A DNA stretch of 64,000 nucleotides from Ectothiorhodospiraceae bacterium (GCA_024234875.1 JACKNM010000003.1:240001-304000); one strand, 5' to 3'. Shown: positions 1-13,949, counted from the first letter of the stretch. Notes: generated from the sequence alone by a model not told the origin. Numbers and translations: made by a program.

Positions 1-117
1 ATGAGCCTCGAGCTCATTCAGAATGGATCCGTCAGGATCCGTTCACTGGGTATGCTGCATTCGAACCAGCCCATGTGGCTCCAATGTCCGAAAGATTCGG
101 ACTGCTTGGGGTTATAT
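1..117 (+). other. 3' end of the 16S-23S internal transcribed spacer
   Basis: This is the sequence directly before the 23S rRNA 5' end. No tRNA cloverleaf is visible in the part present. The last 19 bases (99-117) form half of the 23S processing stem described separately. The window begins inside the rRNA operon, so 16S lies to the left. Confidence 0.8.

Positions 118-124
<7 letters not shown>
99..124 (+). other. 5' arm of the 23S rRNA processing stem (3' arm at 3016-3042)
   Basis: Positions 99-124 are complementary to 3016-3042 over 26 bases, with a single bulged base on the 3' side. The arms include GGACTGCTTGGGG and GTTATATGGTCAAG and bring together the two ends of the 23S rRNA. Such stems are the usual RNase III target that releases pre-23S rRNA. 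The assignment rests on base pairing; cleavage positions are not known. Confidence 0.8.
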
Positions 125-3024
<2,900 letters not shown>

Positions 3025-3127
3025 ATAACACCCAAGCAGTCCGCTGGGTGTGTACGGTGCAGCGTATCCAGTAGGCGCTACGACTCTCCGGAGATGAGCA
3101 GAGAAATCGCTTGTCTCTATACCGGTT

Positions 3128-3245
3128 TGCCTGGCGGCAATAGCGAGCGGGAACCACCCGACCCCATCCCGAACTCGGTAGTGAAAACGCTCAGCGCCGA
3201 TGATAGTGTGGGATTTCCCATGTGAAAGTAGGTCACTGCCAGGCA
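3128..3245 (+). rRNA. 5S ribosomal RNA
   Basis: The gene opens with TGCCTGGCGGCAATAGCGAG and closes with the complementary GTCACTGCCAGGCA. It contains the conserved CCACCCGACCCCATCCCGAA core. It is about 118 nt long, lies 100 nt after 23S, and is followed directly by an intrinsic terminator, as expected for the last gene of an rRNA operon. The precise ends could shift by 1-2 nt. Confidence 0.96.
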
Positions 3246-3253
3246 TTTATCGC

Positions 3254-3290
3254 AAACCCCGGCCCGCGTAAGCGAGCCGGGGTTTTTCTT
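3254..3290 (+). terminator. Rho-independent terminator of the rRNA operon
   Basis: A perfect 10-bp stem (AAACCCCGGC / GCCGGGGTTT) spans 3254-3263 and 3276-3285 with a 12-nt loop. It runs into a T-rich tract (TTTTTCTTTTT). It lies 9 nt after 5S rRNA. Confidence 0.93.
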
Positions 3291-3360
3291 TTTGCGCTGG
3301 GGTCGCCGACGCCCAATCGTTGGCGGGTGCAGGATCGCCGGCTCTGACTTCTCGGAACGA

Positions 3361-4611
3361 TCAGCGCTGCGCGAATCGAGCGATTTCCAGAATCGCGTCC
3401 AGTGCCGCACTCACGTCCTCTTCGTCCGTGAAGAAACCCGGCGAGAAACGGACCGTGCCTCCGGTCTCCAGCGTCCCCATGTCCTGGTGGAGCATCGGCG
3501 CGCAGTGCAGACCGGCGCGGACACACACGTTTCCGTCACCGTCGAGCATGTCACCGACCTGGGCGGCATCGAGACCGGCAACGTTCATGGAGAAGGTCGA
3601 GACACGCGGGGTAGCGATACCTGGACCGTGAATCGTAACCCCCGGAATCTGTTCCAGCGCATCGAGCATCCGGCCGGTGATGCCGAGTTCTCTCGCCTCG
3701 ACCACTCGAAGCGCACGCCTCGTAAGGACACCATGGCTGTCGGCACTCGATGCGCCGGCCTCGTCGGGATCCGCGTCCTGCGATCCACTGGTCCTCCCGA
3801 GATCTGCGAACCAGTCCTGCGCTGCCTCCAAACCGAGTATTCCGACCAGGTTGAGCGTGCCGGCCTCCAGGCGGTGAGGATAATCCGTCGGCTGGCTCGG
3901 CGCCGCGGAGTTCACGCCAGTGCCGCCGAATCGGCTCGCCTTCACGTCGACGCCTTCCCCGACCACGAGGCCTCCGCTACCCATCGGTCCGAACATGCCC
4001 TTGTGGCCAGTGAACGCGAGCAGGTCGATGTGCATACGGTCCATATCGATGGGGACGACGCCGGCGGTCTGACAGGCATCGACGAGTAGCAACGCCCCGC
4101 GCTCGCGCGCTACCGCCCCGAACGCGGCGATCGGTTGGACGGACCCGAGGACATTCGATGCATGCGTCGCCACAATCAATCGGGTCCGGCGATTGAAGGC
4201 CGCGGCGATGTCGTCCGGGTCCACATAGCCCTTCCCATCGGCGGGGATGTGGCTCACCTCCAGGCCGATGCGTTCCCGGAGGTGATGGAGTGGACGCAGC
4301 ACCGAGTTGTGCTCCAGTCGAGTGGTGATTACATGGTCACCGGGCTGCAGCACACCGAGCAACGCGGTGTTCAGCGCATCCGTGGCATTGGCGGCGAACA
4401 CCACCCGCTCCGGGGAACCTCGATGGCCGAAGAACTCAGAAAGCAACCTTCTGGCTCTCGCCACGTGCGACTCGGCCTCGACCGACATCGCATGTCCGGC
4501 GCGACCGGGATTCACGCCCAGGGCGCGGTACACCCGGTCGATCGACGTGTAAACGCATTCTGGCTTCGGCCACGTCGTCGCGGCATTGTCGAAATAGTAG
4601 TTGTCCTTCAC
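3361..4611 (-). CDS. Cysteine desulfurase-family PLP enzyme (class V aminotransferase fold)
   Basis: The 416-residue product has the class V aminotransferase layout: an N-terminal YFDNAATTWPKP motif, the PLP-binding lysine in GHKGMFGP (about residue 204) and a catalytic-loop cysteine in VRAGLHCAP (about residue 370). The wording of these motifs is closest to the NifS/SufS-like 'EGC' subfamily. Its members remove sulfur or selenium from cysteine-type substrates, although the true substrate is often unknown. A GTG start at 4611 is preferred because GGGAG lies 8 nt upstream; the frame stays open upstream but that extension is low-complexity arginine-rich. A polar Ser/Asp-rich insertion of about 25 residues (about 274-298) is unusual. 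No suf or isc partners are adjacent, so it may be a specialised desulfurase. Confidence 0.85.
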   Translation of the reverse strand: MKDNYYFDNAATTWPKPECVYTSIDRVYRALGVNPGRAGHAMSVEAESHVARARRLLSEFFGHRGSPERVVFAANATDALNTALLGVLQPGDHVITTRLEHNSVLRPLHHLRERIGLEVSHIPADGKGYVDPDDIAAAFNRRTRLIVATHASNVLGSVQPIAAFGAVARERGALLLVDACQTAGVVPIDMDRMHIDLLAFTGHKGMFGPMGSGGLVVGEGVDVKASRFGGTGVNSAAPSQPTDYPHRLEAGTLNLVGILGLEAAQDWFADLGRTSGSQDADPDEAGASSADSHGVLTRRALRVVEARELGITGRMLDALEQIPGVTIHGPGIATPRVSTFSMNVAGLDAAQVGDMLDGDGNVCVRAGLHCAPMLHQDMGTLETGGTVRFSPGFFTDEEDVSAALDAILEIARFAQR

Positions 4612-4882
4612 GACACGAGCTCCCGGCACTTGCTCGAATCGTACCCGACGGGCACGTGTTCGGCTCCTCGGCGGCGGCCTCCGGGTGAACGTGAGCCCGC
4701 CACGAGATGGTTGCCACTGCACCAGAAATCAGCACGTTATGAGTGGCCGCGCCTACCCACGGCGTCATTCCGCCTGGTGCAAAACCGTGTTGTCGCCTCG
4801 CGCCAATTCCGCTAGTGTTTCCTTCGTCGCCCCCGGGCGATCCCGTGTGGGAACAACCACGACCATTGCAGGCGGAACCGAA

Positions 4883-5107
4883 ATGTTCGAGTACGACCAG
4901 GACATCGTGAATATCCTCTTGGAAGGAAACGACGAGTTCCGGGAACTGTACCGAGAGCACGACGAGCTCAAGGAAAAAGTGCGTGATGCGGAGCTCGGAG
5001 TGCACCCGGTGGACGATGCCGTACTGAACACCATGAAGCGCCGAAAGCTCATCACCAAGGACCGAATGGCGGTGATGATCGAGAGTTATCGCCGCGAGCA
5101 CGCCTGA
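4883..5107 (+). CDS. YdcH/DUF465-family small protein
   Basis: This 74-residue, highly charged, helical protein starts MFEYDQDIVNILL and carries the FRELYREHDELKEKV and KRRKLITKDRM segments typical of the DUF465 (YdcH) family. That family is widespread in proteobacteria and has no settled function. The start at 4883 is supported by GGCGG about 5 nt upstream and by the family length; the frame continues open upstream without family-like sequence. The gene is divergent from the cysteine desulfurase gene and co-directional with the AlaX gene 142 nt downstream. Confidence 0.85.
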   Translation: MFEYDQDIVNILLEGNDEFRELYREHDELKEKVRDAELGVHPVDDAVLNTMKRRKLITKDRMAVMIESYRREHA

Positions 5108-5249
5108 CCGGCCCAACAGATCGCGGCCACCCGTCGGACCCGGCGCGCGCTGTCGGGCCTGATGGGCGCGCGCTCCCGGTGCGCACGTCCGCGCCGGTCG
5201 AGGCGCTCCCGCGTTCCCGCTTGAACCTTCCTTTCGGAGCAGAGACGGC

Positions 5250-5966
5250 ATGGCTGACGAGCTATTCCGCGCGGATGCCTATCTCAAGTCTTGTGAGGCG
5301 ACGATTACCGCGGTCGACGGCAACACAATCGAGCTCGACCGTACGGTGTTCTATCCGACCGGAGGTGGCCAGCCCGGCGATCGCGGAGTGCTGGCGCTGC
5401 GCGACGGAACCCGTATCACCGTCACCGACACCAGGAAGGGGGACGGAGCCTCAGCGGTGATTCACGTCATCGACGGGCAGGCCTCACCAGACTGGGTCGG
5501 CACGACGGTCGATGCGTCGATCGAATGGGAGCGGCGCCACCGTTTGATGCGGGTCCACACCTTGCTGCACCTGCTGTGCGCGGTCGTCCCCGCGGGGGTC
5601 ACCGGCGGGGCCATTCGTGACGACGGGACAGGCCGACTCGACTTCGACCTTCCCGAGAGCACCCTGGACAAGACCGAGATCACCGACGCCCTCAATCGCC
5701 TCGTGCGCGAGGACCATCCGGTCGTCCCGCGGTGGATATCCGAGGAGGAGCTCGACCGGAATCCCGAGCTGGTGAGGACGATGTCGGTCGCGCCGCCACG
5801 AGGGCAGGGCCGAATCCGGGTGCTCGAGATCTCCGACGTCGACCTGCAACCATGCGGTGGCACCCACGTCTCGCGAACGTCCGAGATCGGGGAGGTCGCG
5901 GTCGACAAGATCGAGAAGAAGGGCAAGCACAACCGCCGCGTGAACGTGCGGTTGTTGACTCCCTGA
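5250..5966 (+). CDS. AlaX-type alanyl-tRNA editing protein
   Basis: The 238-residue product matches the free-standing editing domain of alanyl-tRNA synthetase. This domain hydrolyses tRNA-Ala mischarged with serine or glycine. The four zinc/catalytic ligands are visible: the HxxxH in VHTLLHLL (H103, H107) and the CxxxH in PCGGTH (C202, H206). The N-terminal FYPTGGGQPGD motif is the usual AlaX/AlaRS C-Ala-proximal signature. The start follows a purine-rich site (GGAGCAGAGACGGC). It is likely monocistronic or linked to the upstream DUF465 gene. Confidence 0.93.
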   Translation: MADELFRADAYLKSCEATITAVDGNTIELDRTVFYPTGGGQPGDRGVLALRDGTRITVTDTRKGDGASAVIHVIDGQASPDWVGTTVDASIEWERRHRLMRVHTLLHLLCAVVPAGVTGGAIRDDGTGRLDFDLPESTLDKTEITDALNRLVREDHPVVPRWISEEELDRNPELVRTMSVAPPRGQGRIRVLEISDVDLQPCGGTHVSRTSEIGEVAVDKIEKKGKHNRRVNVRLLTP

Positions 5967-5980
5967 CGAGCCCGATTGGA

Positions 5981-6715
5981 TCAGCGACTCCCTCGCTCCC
6001 CCAACAGCACGTCCTTGGCGCGGTTGACCTGCGCTGCCAGATAGGTCGAGCCTCCACGGTCGGGATGCAGCTTTTGCATCAGCCGACGATGGGCCGCGAC
6101 GATCTCCTCGACGGTCGCGGCGGCACCGACGCCCAGGATTTCCCGCGCCTGCTCGGCCGACATCGGGCCTTCTCGTGGGGTAGAGCCCTGCGGACCCGCG
6201 CGCTCACGCCATTCGTCGCCATGGACTCGGTCCAGATAGGCCTCGAGGACCGCCGCGCTCTGATCTCCCGCTCCGCGGCATTCCTCCAGCAGATCGAGCA
6301 GCTCGGCGATCGAGAGCTCGGACAGGCTCCTGCCGCCATGACGGCCGCGTAGCACCAGCCCGGACATCTCACCGGTGCCATGGTCGAGCTCCATCCGCAG
6401 GAAGGCCGTCTCGACCTGCGAGGTCTGACCCGGCGTCGGGCCGCGCGCGGACTTGAATGAGTTGCGCAGCCCCTGCACCGCCTGGACGGTCTGCAGCAGA
6501 CCGATCAGCCGGGGCGCAGCCGCGAGGAGACCTGCCAGCGCCGCGAACACCGGGTTCAAACGACCGGTGAGCAGCAGCACCAGGACCAGGCCGAGCCCAC
6601 CCCAGAGCAGCGCCTGGTTGCGGACTCGCTGGCGTTGGTTCCCCGGCGCGCGCTTGTACCAGCTGACCAGCAACATCGCGCCGATCAACAGGGCGAGAAG
6701 GAGTAAGGGATGCAC
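5981..6715 (-). CDS. Membrane-anchored J-domain (DnaJ-like) protein
   Basis: The 244-residue protein has two or three N-terminal hydrophobic segments (about residues 2-19, 36-51 and 55-78). A soluble middle follows, then a C-terminal J domain with the diagnostic HPD tripeptide at 217-219 (LMQKLHPDRGG). The TIM14-like arrangement (J domain at the very C-terminus behind a membrane anchor) suggests recruitment of DnaK/Hsp70 at the inner membrane. It overlaps no neighbour but follows the VWA-like gene by 6 nt on the same strand, which indicates an operon. It is convergent with the AlaX gene (14 nt between stops). Confidence 0.85.
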   Translation of the reverse strand: MHPLLLLALLIGAMLLVSWYKRAPGNQRQRVRNQALLWGGLGLVLVLLLTGRLNPVFAALAGLLAAAPRLIGLLQTVQAVQGLRNSFKSARGPTPGQTSQVETAFLRMELDHGTGEMSGLVLRGRHGGRSLSELSIAELLDLLEECRGAGDQSAAVLEAYLDRVHGDEWRERAGPQGSTPREGPMSAEQAREILGVGAAATVEEIVAAHRRLMQKLHPDRGGSTYLAAQVNRAKDVLLGERGSR

Positions 6716-6721
6716 CGCGCC

Positions 6722-7450
6722 TCACCCCGTCCCGAGTTGATGCGTCAGCCGCAGATTGGTGGCGACCTGCCGCTGCTCGAACTGCGCGAGGGCGGCGCGG
6801 CCGCCGGCCGCGTACACCGCGACCGCTCGAAGCAGGTCTCGAAGCTCCGTCGCGCTGCTCGCGTCGAATCGGCAGTACGCTCCACGCGTCAGCCGGGCGA
6901 TCTCCCGGAACGCGCGCGCAGCCACCGGCTCGCCGCCCTCGTGAAAGACGAAACAGGGCACGCCGAGCAGACCGAGCTCGCCGGCCAGGTGGCACACCGC
7001 GTCGATGTCTTCCTCCATGCAGTCGCCCACCAGCACCAATGCGTCCACCCGACGTTGCCGGCACTCGCTCGCCGCGTGCGACAGCACGCGACCGATCTGG
7101 GTCTGGCCGGCGCGGCAACGAACGGTCGTCATCGTCGCGGCGAGCTGCGCCGGCTGGGCGAGCCAGGGGCTCGCCTCGAACTCGCGAAATCCCCGGAAGT
7201 GACAGAGCTGGACCTGAAGGCCCCCGAGCGTCGCCGCCTCGGTGAACATCTCACCCTGGATGTGGCATGCACGATCCCACGTCGGCTCGCGGCTCGCGGT
7301 GGCATCCATCGCGAAAATCAGGCGGCCTTGGCCCCGGCCGGTCGCGGTCGACCCCGACGGACGGGGTGCCATCGACGACACCGTCGCGAGAAACGCGTCG
7401 ACCTCGGCGCGCGACGACCGCGCGGGCAAGTGGCTGTCGTCTCGGCTCAT
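6722..7450 (-). CDS. VWA-like protein, partner of the J-domain gene
   Basis: This 242-residue protein starts MSRDDSHLPAR after a good Shine-Dalgarno (GGAGGGA, about 8 nt). It contains LIFAMDATASRE, a MIDAS-like DxTxS variant, followed by alpha/beta repeats and VDALVLVGDCMEED. This fits a von Willebrand A fold used for protein binding. The gene lies 6 nt upstream of the J-domain gene on the same strand. This suggests a co-translated pair in which the VWA protein could supply substrate or complex recognition; that role is inference. An in-frame extension to 7627 exists but overlaps maeB and reads as arginine-rich noise. Confidence 0.75.
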   Translation of the reverse strand: MSRDDSHLPARSSRAEVDAFLATVSSMAPRPSGSTATGRGQGRLIFAMDATASREPTWDRACHIQGEMFTEAATLGGLQVQLCHFRGFREFEASPWLAQPAQLAATMTTVRCRAGQTQIGRVLSHAASECRQRRVDALVLVGDCMEEDIDAVCHLAGELGLLGVPCFVFHEGGEPVAARAFREIARLTRGAYCRFDASSATELRDLLRAVAVYAAGGRAALAQFEQRQVATNLRLTHQLGTG

Positions 7451-7616
7451 CCGCAAGTCCCTCCGTCGCCCGATTCTACTGCATCCCCGCCCGACCCCGT
7501 CCCGCGAGACACCAGGTCGGCGCGGCGGTCGCAGCTCGCGCCAGTGGCGCGCGCTCCGGGGCGTCGATAGGATCGTCGCCCGCCCACCGAGGCCGGAGTC
7601 CGGGTAGGAGAGTCGC

Positions 7617-9890
<2,274 letters not shown>

Positions 9891-9923
9891 GCGCGCGAGG
9901 CGAGCGCGGGGTCGGGGGCAGTC

Positions 9924-10427
9924 GTGGACCTGTATTACTTCGCCTACGGATCGAATCTGGCGCGGGCGAGACTCGAGGCCAGGGTCGGGGCGGTCGGCCG
10001 GGTCGGGACCGGTCGGCTCGACGGCCACGCGCTTCGGTTTCACAAGCGAGGCCGTGACGGGTCGGGGAAGTGCGACGTGGCTGCCTCGGCTGCTCCCGGT
10101 GACCACGTCCTCGGTGCCGTCTACACCCTGACGTTCGCCCAGCGTCGCCGGCTCGACCTCTACGAGGGGCCCGACTACGCCGTCCGCCGCCTGCCGGTAC
10201 GCGTCGGCGACGGCCGACCGGTGGAGGCATTCACCTACCTCGCGTTCCCACGAGCGGTCGACCCGCGGCTGACGCCATTCGACTGGTATCGCGATTTCGT
10301 GCTTCATGGGGCGCTCGAGAACGACTTCCCCGCGGCCTACGTCGCCTTCATCGAGGCTTGCCCGGTGGTTGCCGATCCCGATGCCCGGCGCGCCCTGGAC
10401 AACCGCCGCATCCTCGGTCGCGTCTAG
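9924..10427 (+). CDS. Gamma-glutamylcyclotransferase-fold protein
   Basis: The 167-residue protein has the GGCT/AIG2-like signature YFAYGSNL at the N-terminus and a probable catalytic glutamate in DLYEGPDY (E81). Such enzymes cyclise gamma-glutamyl groups to 5-oxoproline or cleave gamma-glutamylamines. The start is GTG at 9924 with a GGGGG stretch just upstream. It follows maeB by 33 nt and may be co-transcribed with it. The substrate cannot be told from sequence. Confidence 0.85.
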   Translation: MDLYYFAYGSNLARARLEARVGAVGRVGTGRLDGHALRFHKRGRDGSGKCDVAASAAPGDHVLGAVYTLTFAQRRRLDLYEGPDYAVRRLPVRVGDGRPVEAFTYLAFPRAVDPRLTPFDWYRDFVLHGALENDFPAAYVAFIEACPVVADPDARRALDNRRILGRV

Positions 10428-10791
10428 CCGGAACGCGTCTGCTCGACTCGCTTTGACCCGGCGCAAGAAGAATTGAATATTCGGGAGTTAGCCTCGGAAC
10501 CTCGCGTGAGACCGAGGAATTCAGTTTGAATCCCGGCGGTTTGCGGATTAACATTACTCATCGACGCGGGACCAGTTGGGGAGTGGTACGTCCGCAGCTC
10601 GTTGGGGCTCGGACACCGAGATCCGACAGGCGCCGTCGTCGGGGGGACTGGACTCCACAGCCAGACGCTTGTCGCCGCCATCCGCGACCAGAGGGTCGAA
10701 ACGAGGCGCGTGCGCCCGGGCGGACATACTTGGCTGTTACGGGGCACAGCGTCGAATAGACCAGTCGTCGACAAACGTAAGGAGCATGGTG
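10428..10791. other. Intergenic region upstream of the OmpA-type gene
   Basis: These 364 nt contain no convincing gene. The first half is AT-richer than the surroundings and holds the promoter at 10526-10554. The stretch from it to the start codon would give a 5' untranslated leader of over 200 nt. I saw no clear riboswitch fold. Confidence 0.6.
10526..10554 (+). promoter_or_regulatory. Predicted sigma-70 promoter for the OmpA-type lipoprotein gene
   Basis: TTGAAT (10526-10531), 17 nt, then TAACAT (10549-10554) lies in the only AT-rich part of the intergenic region. The spacing is optimal and both hexamers match at four or five positions. Another start site closer to the gene cannot be excluded. 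Confidence 0.5.
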
Positions 10792-11655
10792 ATGAGGTAT
10801 CTGAGACTTCTGACCGCCTGTCTGCTGGTGCCGGTGGCACTGGCCGGGTGCGCGACCTCCGGGTCCGGCGGCAGTCAGTCTAGCTGGGACTGGTGCGTGA
10901 TCGGCGGCGCGGTTGCCGGCGCTGCGTCGGGTGTCGCCGTGGACGGCGGCGTGGGTGGTGGCCTGATCGGCGCCGCCAGTGGTGCCGTGCTCGGGCAGGT
11001 TCTGTGCTCCGGCGACGGCCCGATGATGTCCGACTCCGACGGTGACGGTGTCCCGGACGACAAGGACAAGTGCCCCGACACGCCGAAGATCGCCCACCAC
11101 GCGATCGACGCGGACGGCTGCCCGCTGTACAGCGACGCGGACGACGTGCCCGACTACCTGGATCGCTGCCCGCAGACGCCGGCCGGTGTGAAGGTGGACA
11201 GCTGGGGCTGCCCGCTCGACTCCGACGGTGACGGCGTGCCCGACCACATGGACAAGTGCCCCGGTACCCCGGCTGGCACCAAGGTCGATGATCAGGGTTG
11301 CCCGATGTCGGGTGAGAAGCTGGCGATCGTCACCAACGTCAACTTCGACTTCGACAGCGCGAAGATCCGGTCCGATGCAGCCGAGAAGCTCGACCGCGTC
11401 GCCCAGATCCTCGCCGACAACCCGGATGTCAACGTCCGCATCGTCGGTCACACCGACAGCACGGGCCCGGACGCTTACAACATGAAGCTGTCCGAGCGTC
11501 GTGCGGTCTCCGTCCGGCAGTACCTGGCCGGCAAGGGTGTGTCGATGGCCCGCATGAGCGTGATGGGCAAGGGTGAGGCCGAGCCGCTGGTGTCCAACAA
11601 CACCCGCGCAGGTCGCGCCGTCAACCGTCGCGTCGAGTTCGAGGTCGTCGAGTAA
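10792..11655 (+). CDS. OmpA-family outer-membrane lipoprotein with TSP3-type calcium repeats
   Basis: The 287-residue protein has a lipoprotein signal peptide with lipobox LAGC (Cys20) and a glycine-rich hydrophobic segment (36-72). Three thrombospondin type-3-like repeats follow (81-98, 114-130, 143-160; for example DSDGDGVPDDKDKCPDTP). The C-terminal OmpA domain (about 175-287) contains FDFDSAKI and the peptidoglycan-binding GHTDSTG...LSERRA residues. It should tether the outer membrane to peptidoglycan. Start 10792 is preferred over ATG 10786 because GGAG then sits 7 nt upstream. It has its own promoter and terminator, so it is a single-gene unit. Confidence 0.92.
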   Translation: MRYLRLLTACLLVPVALAGCATSGSGGSQSSWDWCVIGGAVAGAASGVAVDGGVGGGLIGAASGAVLGQVLCSGDGPMMSDSDGDGVPDDKDKCPDTPKIAHHAIDADGCPLYSDADDVPDYLDRCPQTPAGVKVDSWGCPLDSDGDGVPDHMDKCPGTPAGTKVDDQGCPMSGEKLAIVTNVNFDFDSAKIRSDAAEKLDRVAQILADNPDVNVRIVGHTDSTGPDAYNMKLSERRAVSVRQYLAGKGVSMARMSVMGKGEAEPLVSNNTRAGRAVNRRVEFEVVE

Positions 11656-11692
11656 TCGACTCGCCTCGCACCGCATGCGGTGAGTGAAGCGG

Positions 11693-11723
11693 AGGCCGGG
11701 CACTGTCCCGGCCTTCGCCTTTT
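11693..11723 (+). terminator. Intrinsic terminator after the OmpA-type gene
   Basis: A perfect 8-bp stem (AGGCCGGG / CCCGGCCT, 11693-11700 and 11707-11714) with a 6-nt loop is followed by TCGCCTTTT. It lies about 40 nt after the stop codon, between convergent genes. Confidence 0.75.
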
Positions 11724-11825
11724 CGGGCCCTGGTGCGTCGAGGCCGCGGGCCCGTGGAGTCGTCGCGCTGCCGCCGGCGACTTCGTAGACTCGACCTCGG
11801 CACCCCTGGCCAGGGGGCCAGCGCC

Positions 11826-13013
11826 TTACTCGGCCGAGGGGGTGGCCTCGCCTACCAGGTTCTGGAGCGCGTGCCCGACCGCGCGCACACGCTCGGCGCG
11901 GAGCGCCTGACCGAGAGCGGCGCCGCGGATGCCGCGGGCCGCGAGGGGGCCGGCAGCCACTGCGCGCGCTGCACCCCAGCCGGCCATCAGCCGGGCCAGA
12001 GCGCCGCGTATCGCGGGTTCCCGGCCGCCGGCGCGCTCGAGCACCGACTTCACGCGCTGCAGCCGCTCCGGGCGACGGAGCGCATCGATGGCCTCCAGGA
12101 TCACCATGACCTCGTCGGCCGATGGGGTCGGCGACACATCCAGGCTCCGCGCGACCGTTCGCACCAGCCCTGCCTGTCGAGCATCGGCATCCGGCAGTCC
12201 GAGACGTCGGGCGACCGCGCATGCCTCCTCGGGCCGGACCCGGTCGGCGACGCCGGCGGCGGCGAGCAAGCGCTCGACCCAGACCAGACCCAGCTCGGTG
12301 ACCCCCAGCTCCGAGCCCGGAGGGGCGCGGTCCAGCTCGAGCGAGCGTGGCGGGGCGAGCCGGGTGAGGGCGGCTCCGAGCAAGGTGCCCCCGGTCAGCG
12401 CCGCCAACGCCCCGATCCGCCACAGCACCGCGAGATAGTGGCCGCCGTCGCCTGCGGCGAATGCCCGAGCGGTCTCTCGCCACACACGCTCACGCGACAG
12501 CTCCACCAGCTCGGGCTCGGACGACATGTGGGTGAGGAGCCGCCGGGTGGTCGCGTCGATCTCGAACCCCAGAGGTGCCAGCCGCGCGGCGAACCGCGCG
12601 CATCTGAGCACCCGCAGCGGATCCTCGACGAAGGCCGGCGAGACGTGCCGGATACGGCGTTGGCGGAGATCGTCGAGGCCGCGGTACGGATCGTGTAGCC
12701 GGCCGGTGGGATCCTCGGCGATGGCGTTGATGCGGAAATCCCGCCGGCGCAAGTCCTCGGGCAGGGTGACGTCGGGTCCGCACTCGATGCGAAACCCCCG
12801 GTGCCCGGTGCCGCACTTCACCTCGCGTCGCGCCAGCGCATGCTCCTCCCCGGTCTCGGGGTGCGCGTAGACGGGGAAGGTGCCGGAAAGGGGCAGGTAT
12901 CCGGCGGCGAGCATCGTCTGCTCGTCGGCCCCCACCACGACCCAGTCGCGCTCCACGACCGGGAGGCCGAGCAACGCGTCGCGGACAGCGCCGCCAACCA
13001 GAAACCGTTGCAT
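11826..13013 (-). CDS. cca: CCA-adding tRNA nucleotidyltransferase
   Basis: The 395-residue product is colinear with E. coli-type CCA enzymes: FLVGGAVRD (4-12), ERDWVVVG (21-28), FPVYAHPETGEEHALAR and the RRDFRINA motif (90-97). It repairs or builds the 3' CCA end of tRNAs. Two oddities are visible. The first residue of the catalytic DxD pair is glutamate (E21-R-D23). The C-terminal part does not show the HD phosphohydrolase metal motif found in E. coli Cca. The lone tRNA gene in this window already encodes CCA, so a repair role is expected. The start at 13013 fits the family N-terminus exactly. Confidence 0.95.
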   Translation of the reverse strand: MQRFLVGGAVRDALLGLPVVERDWVVVGADEQTMLAAGYLPLSGTFPVYAHPETGEEHALARREVKCGTGHRGFRIECGPDVTLPEDLRRRDFRINAIAEDPTGRLHDPYRGLDDLRQRRIRHVSPAFVEDPLRVLRCARFAARLAPLGFEIDATTRRLLTHMSSEPELVELSRERVWRETARAFAAGDGGHYLAVLWRIGALAALTGGTLLGAALTRLAPPRSLELDRAPPGSELGVTELGLVWVERLLAAAGVADRVRPEEACAVARRLGLPDADARQAGLVRTVARSLDVSPTPSADEVMVILEAIDALRRPERLQRVKSVLERAGGREPAIRGALARLMAGWGAARAVAAGPLAARGIRGAALGQALRAERVRAVGHALQNLVGEATPSAE

Positions 13014-13082
13014 GCCGAGGGTCCGCCGAGCCAGGCCGAAGTATGGCCGAAGGTGTCGGCGGAATCCCGGTGTGGCTCGAGG

Positions 13083-13949
13083 TCAGACGCCGGTGTCCTC
13101 GAGCAGCTCGCACGGAATCGCGCTGCCCTGGGACGAGATGTCGGTGAGCTGCACCATCGATTGACCGTCGGTCTCGATGATCAGGTGCTTGCGCGAGATG
13201 TCGCGAAACTCCGCCGGCAGCACGACGTCGCAGGCCGGCTCGCGGCCGACCAGGTTCCGGCCATTGCGCAGTGGGTGCGCCGCCTGGCGCTCGTCGACCA
13301 GAACCAGCCGGCCGCGATGCTCGATCCGAACGCGGTGCCCGGCGAGCAGGAGCGCGAGAATCTGGCCGCGCTCCAGGTGGTACTCGACCGTCTCCCCCTT
13401 CGGAAGGCGGCTGAATCCCGGTACCTGACCACTCGCGAGCGGGGCGACCTGCAGCGTGGCCCGGCGTGGGGACTCGTCGGTGATGCCCGGACCGTCGGCG
13501 AAGTCCTCGACCCGTTGCTCGATTCGGCACTGGTGGATCAACGCGAGGCAGTCTCTGCGTGCCGCCAGGTACTCCGCGTAGCACTCCAGGGCGATCAGCC
13601 CGAATCGCGCATCGAGGCTCCCGTGGTCGCGCAGAGCGGTGATGATCGTGCGCCAACCGTGATCCTGGGAGATCGCCGCCAGGTCGAGGATCTCGAGGAA
13701 GTGGACCACGGCGTCCTCGCGCCCGAGCGGCGACGCCAATACCTGCTCGAAGCGATTGGCGGTGAGCGCGATCGCCTCGATCTCGTCGATCAGCGCGCTG
13801 TCGCTGAGCGACGAGAGCACTCGGAGCTTGCGTGGCGGCACGCCGACACGGCCGCGCAACGCGAAATCGAGGGCCGCCGGCGTCTCGAACACCAGCATCT
13901 CGCCGTCGACCCTGAGCTGCAGTGGTGCCACCGCGTCCTCGCGCAACAT
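13083..13949 (-). CDS. FHA-domain protein
   Basis: The 288-residue protein has an alpha/beta N-terminal region without a clear match. Its C-terminal forkhead-associated-like domain (about 222-276) is recognised by GRNLVGREPACDVVLP and the SRKHLIIE segment. These are the G-R and S-x-x-H phosphothreonine-binding motifs of FHA domains. It is presumably a phosphopeptide-dependent adaptor. It is divergent from the DUF4384 gene, and the intergenic region contains a perfect CRP-type palindrome 89 nt upstream of this start. No kinase gene is adjacent. Confidence 0.8.
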   Translation of the reverse strand: MLREDAVAPLQLRVDGEMLVFETPAALDFALRGRVGVPPRKLRVLSSLSDSALIDEIEAIALTANRFEQVLASPLGREDAVVHFLEILDLAAISQDHGWRTIITALRDHGSLDARFGLIALECYAEYLAARRDCLALIHQCRIEQRVEDFADGPGITDESPRRATLQVAPLASGQVPGFSRLPKGETVEYHLERGQILALLLAGHRVRIEHRGRLVLVDERQAAHPLRNGRNLVGREPACDVVLPAEFRDISRKHLIIETDGQSMVQLTDISSQGSAIPCELLEDTGV

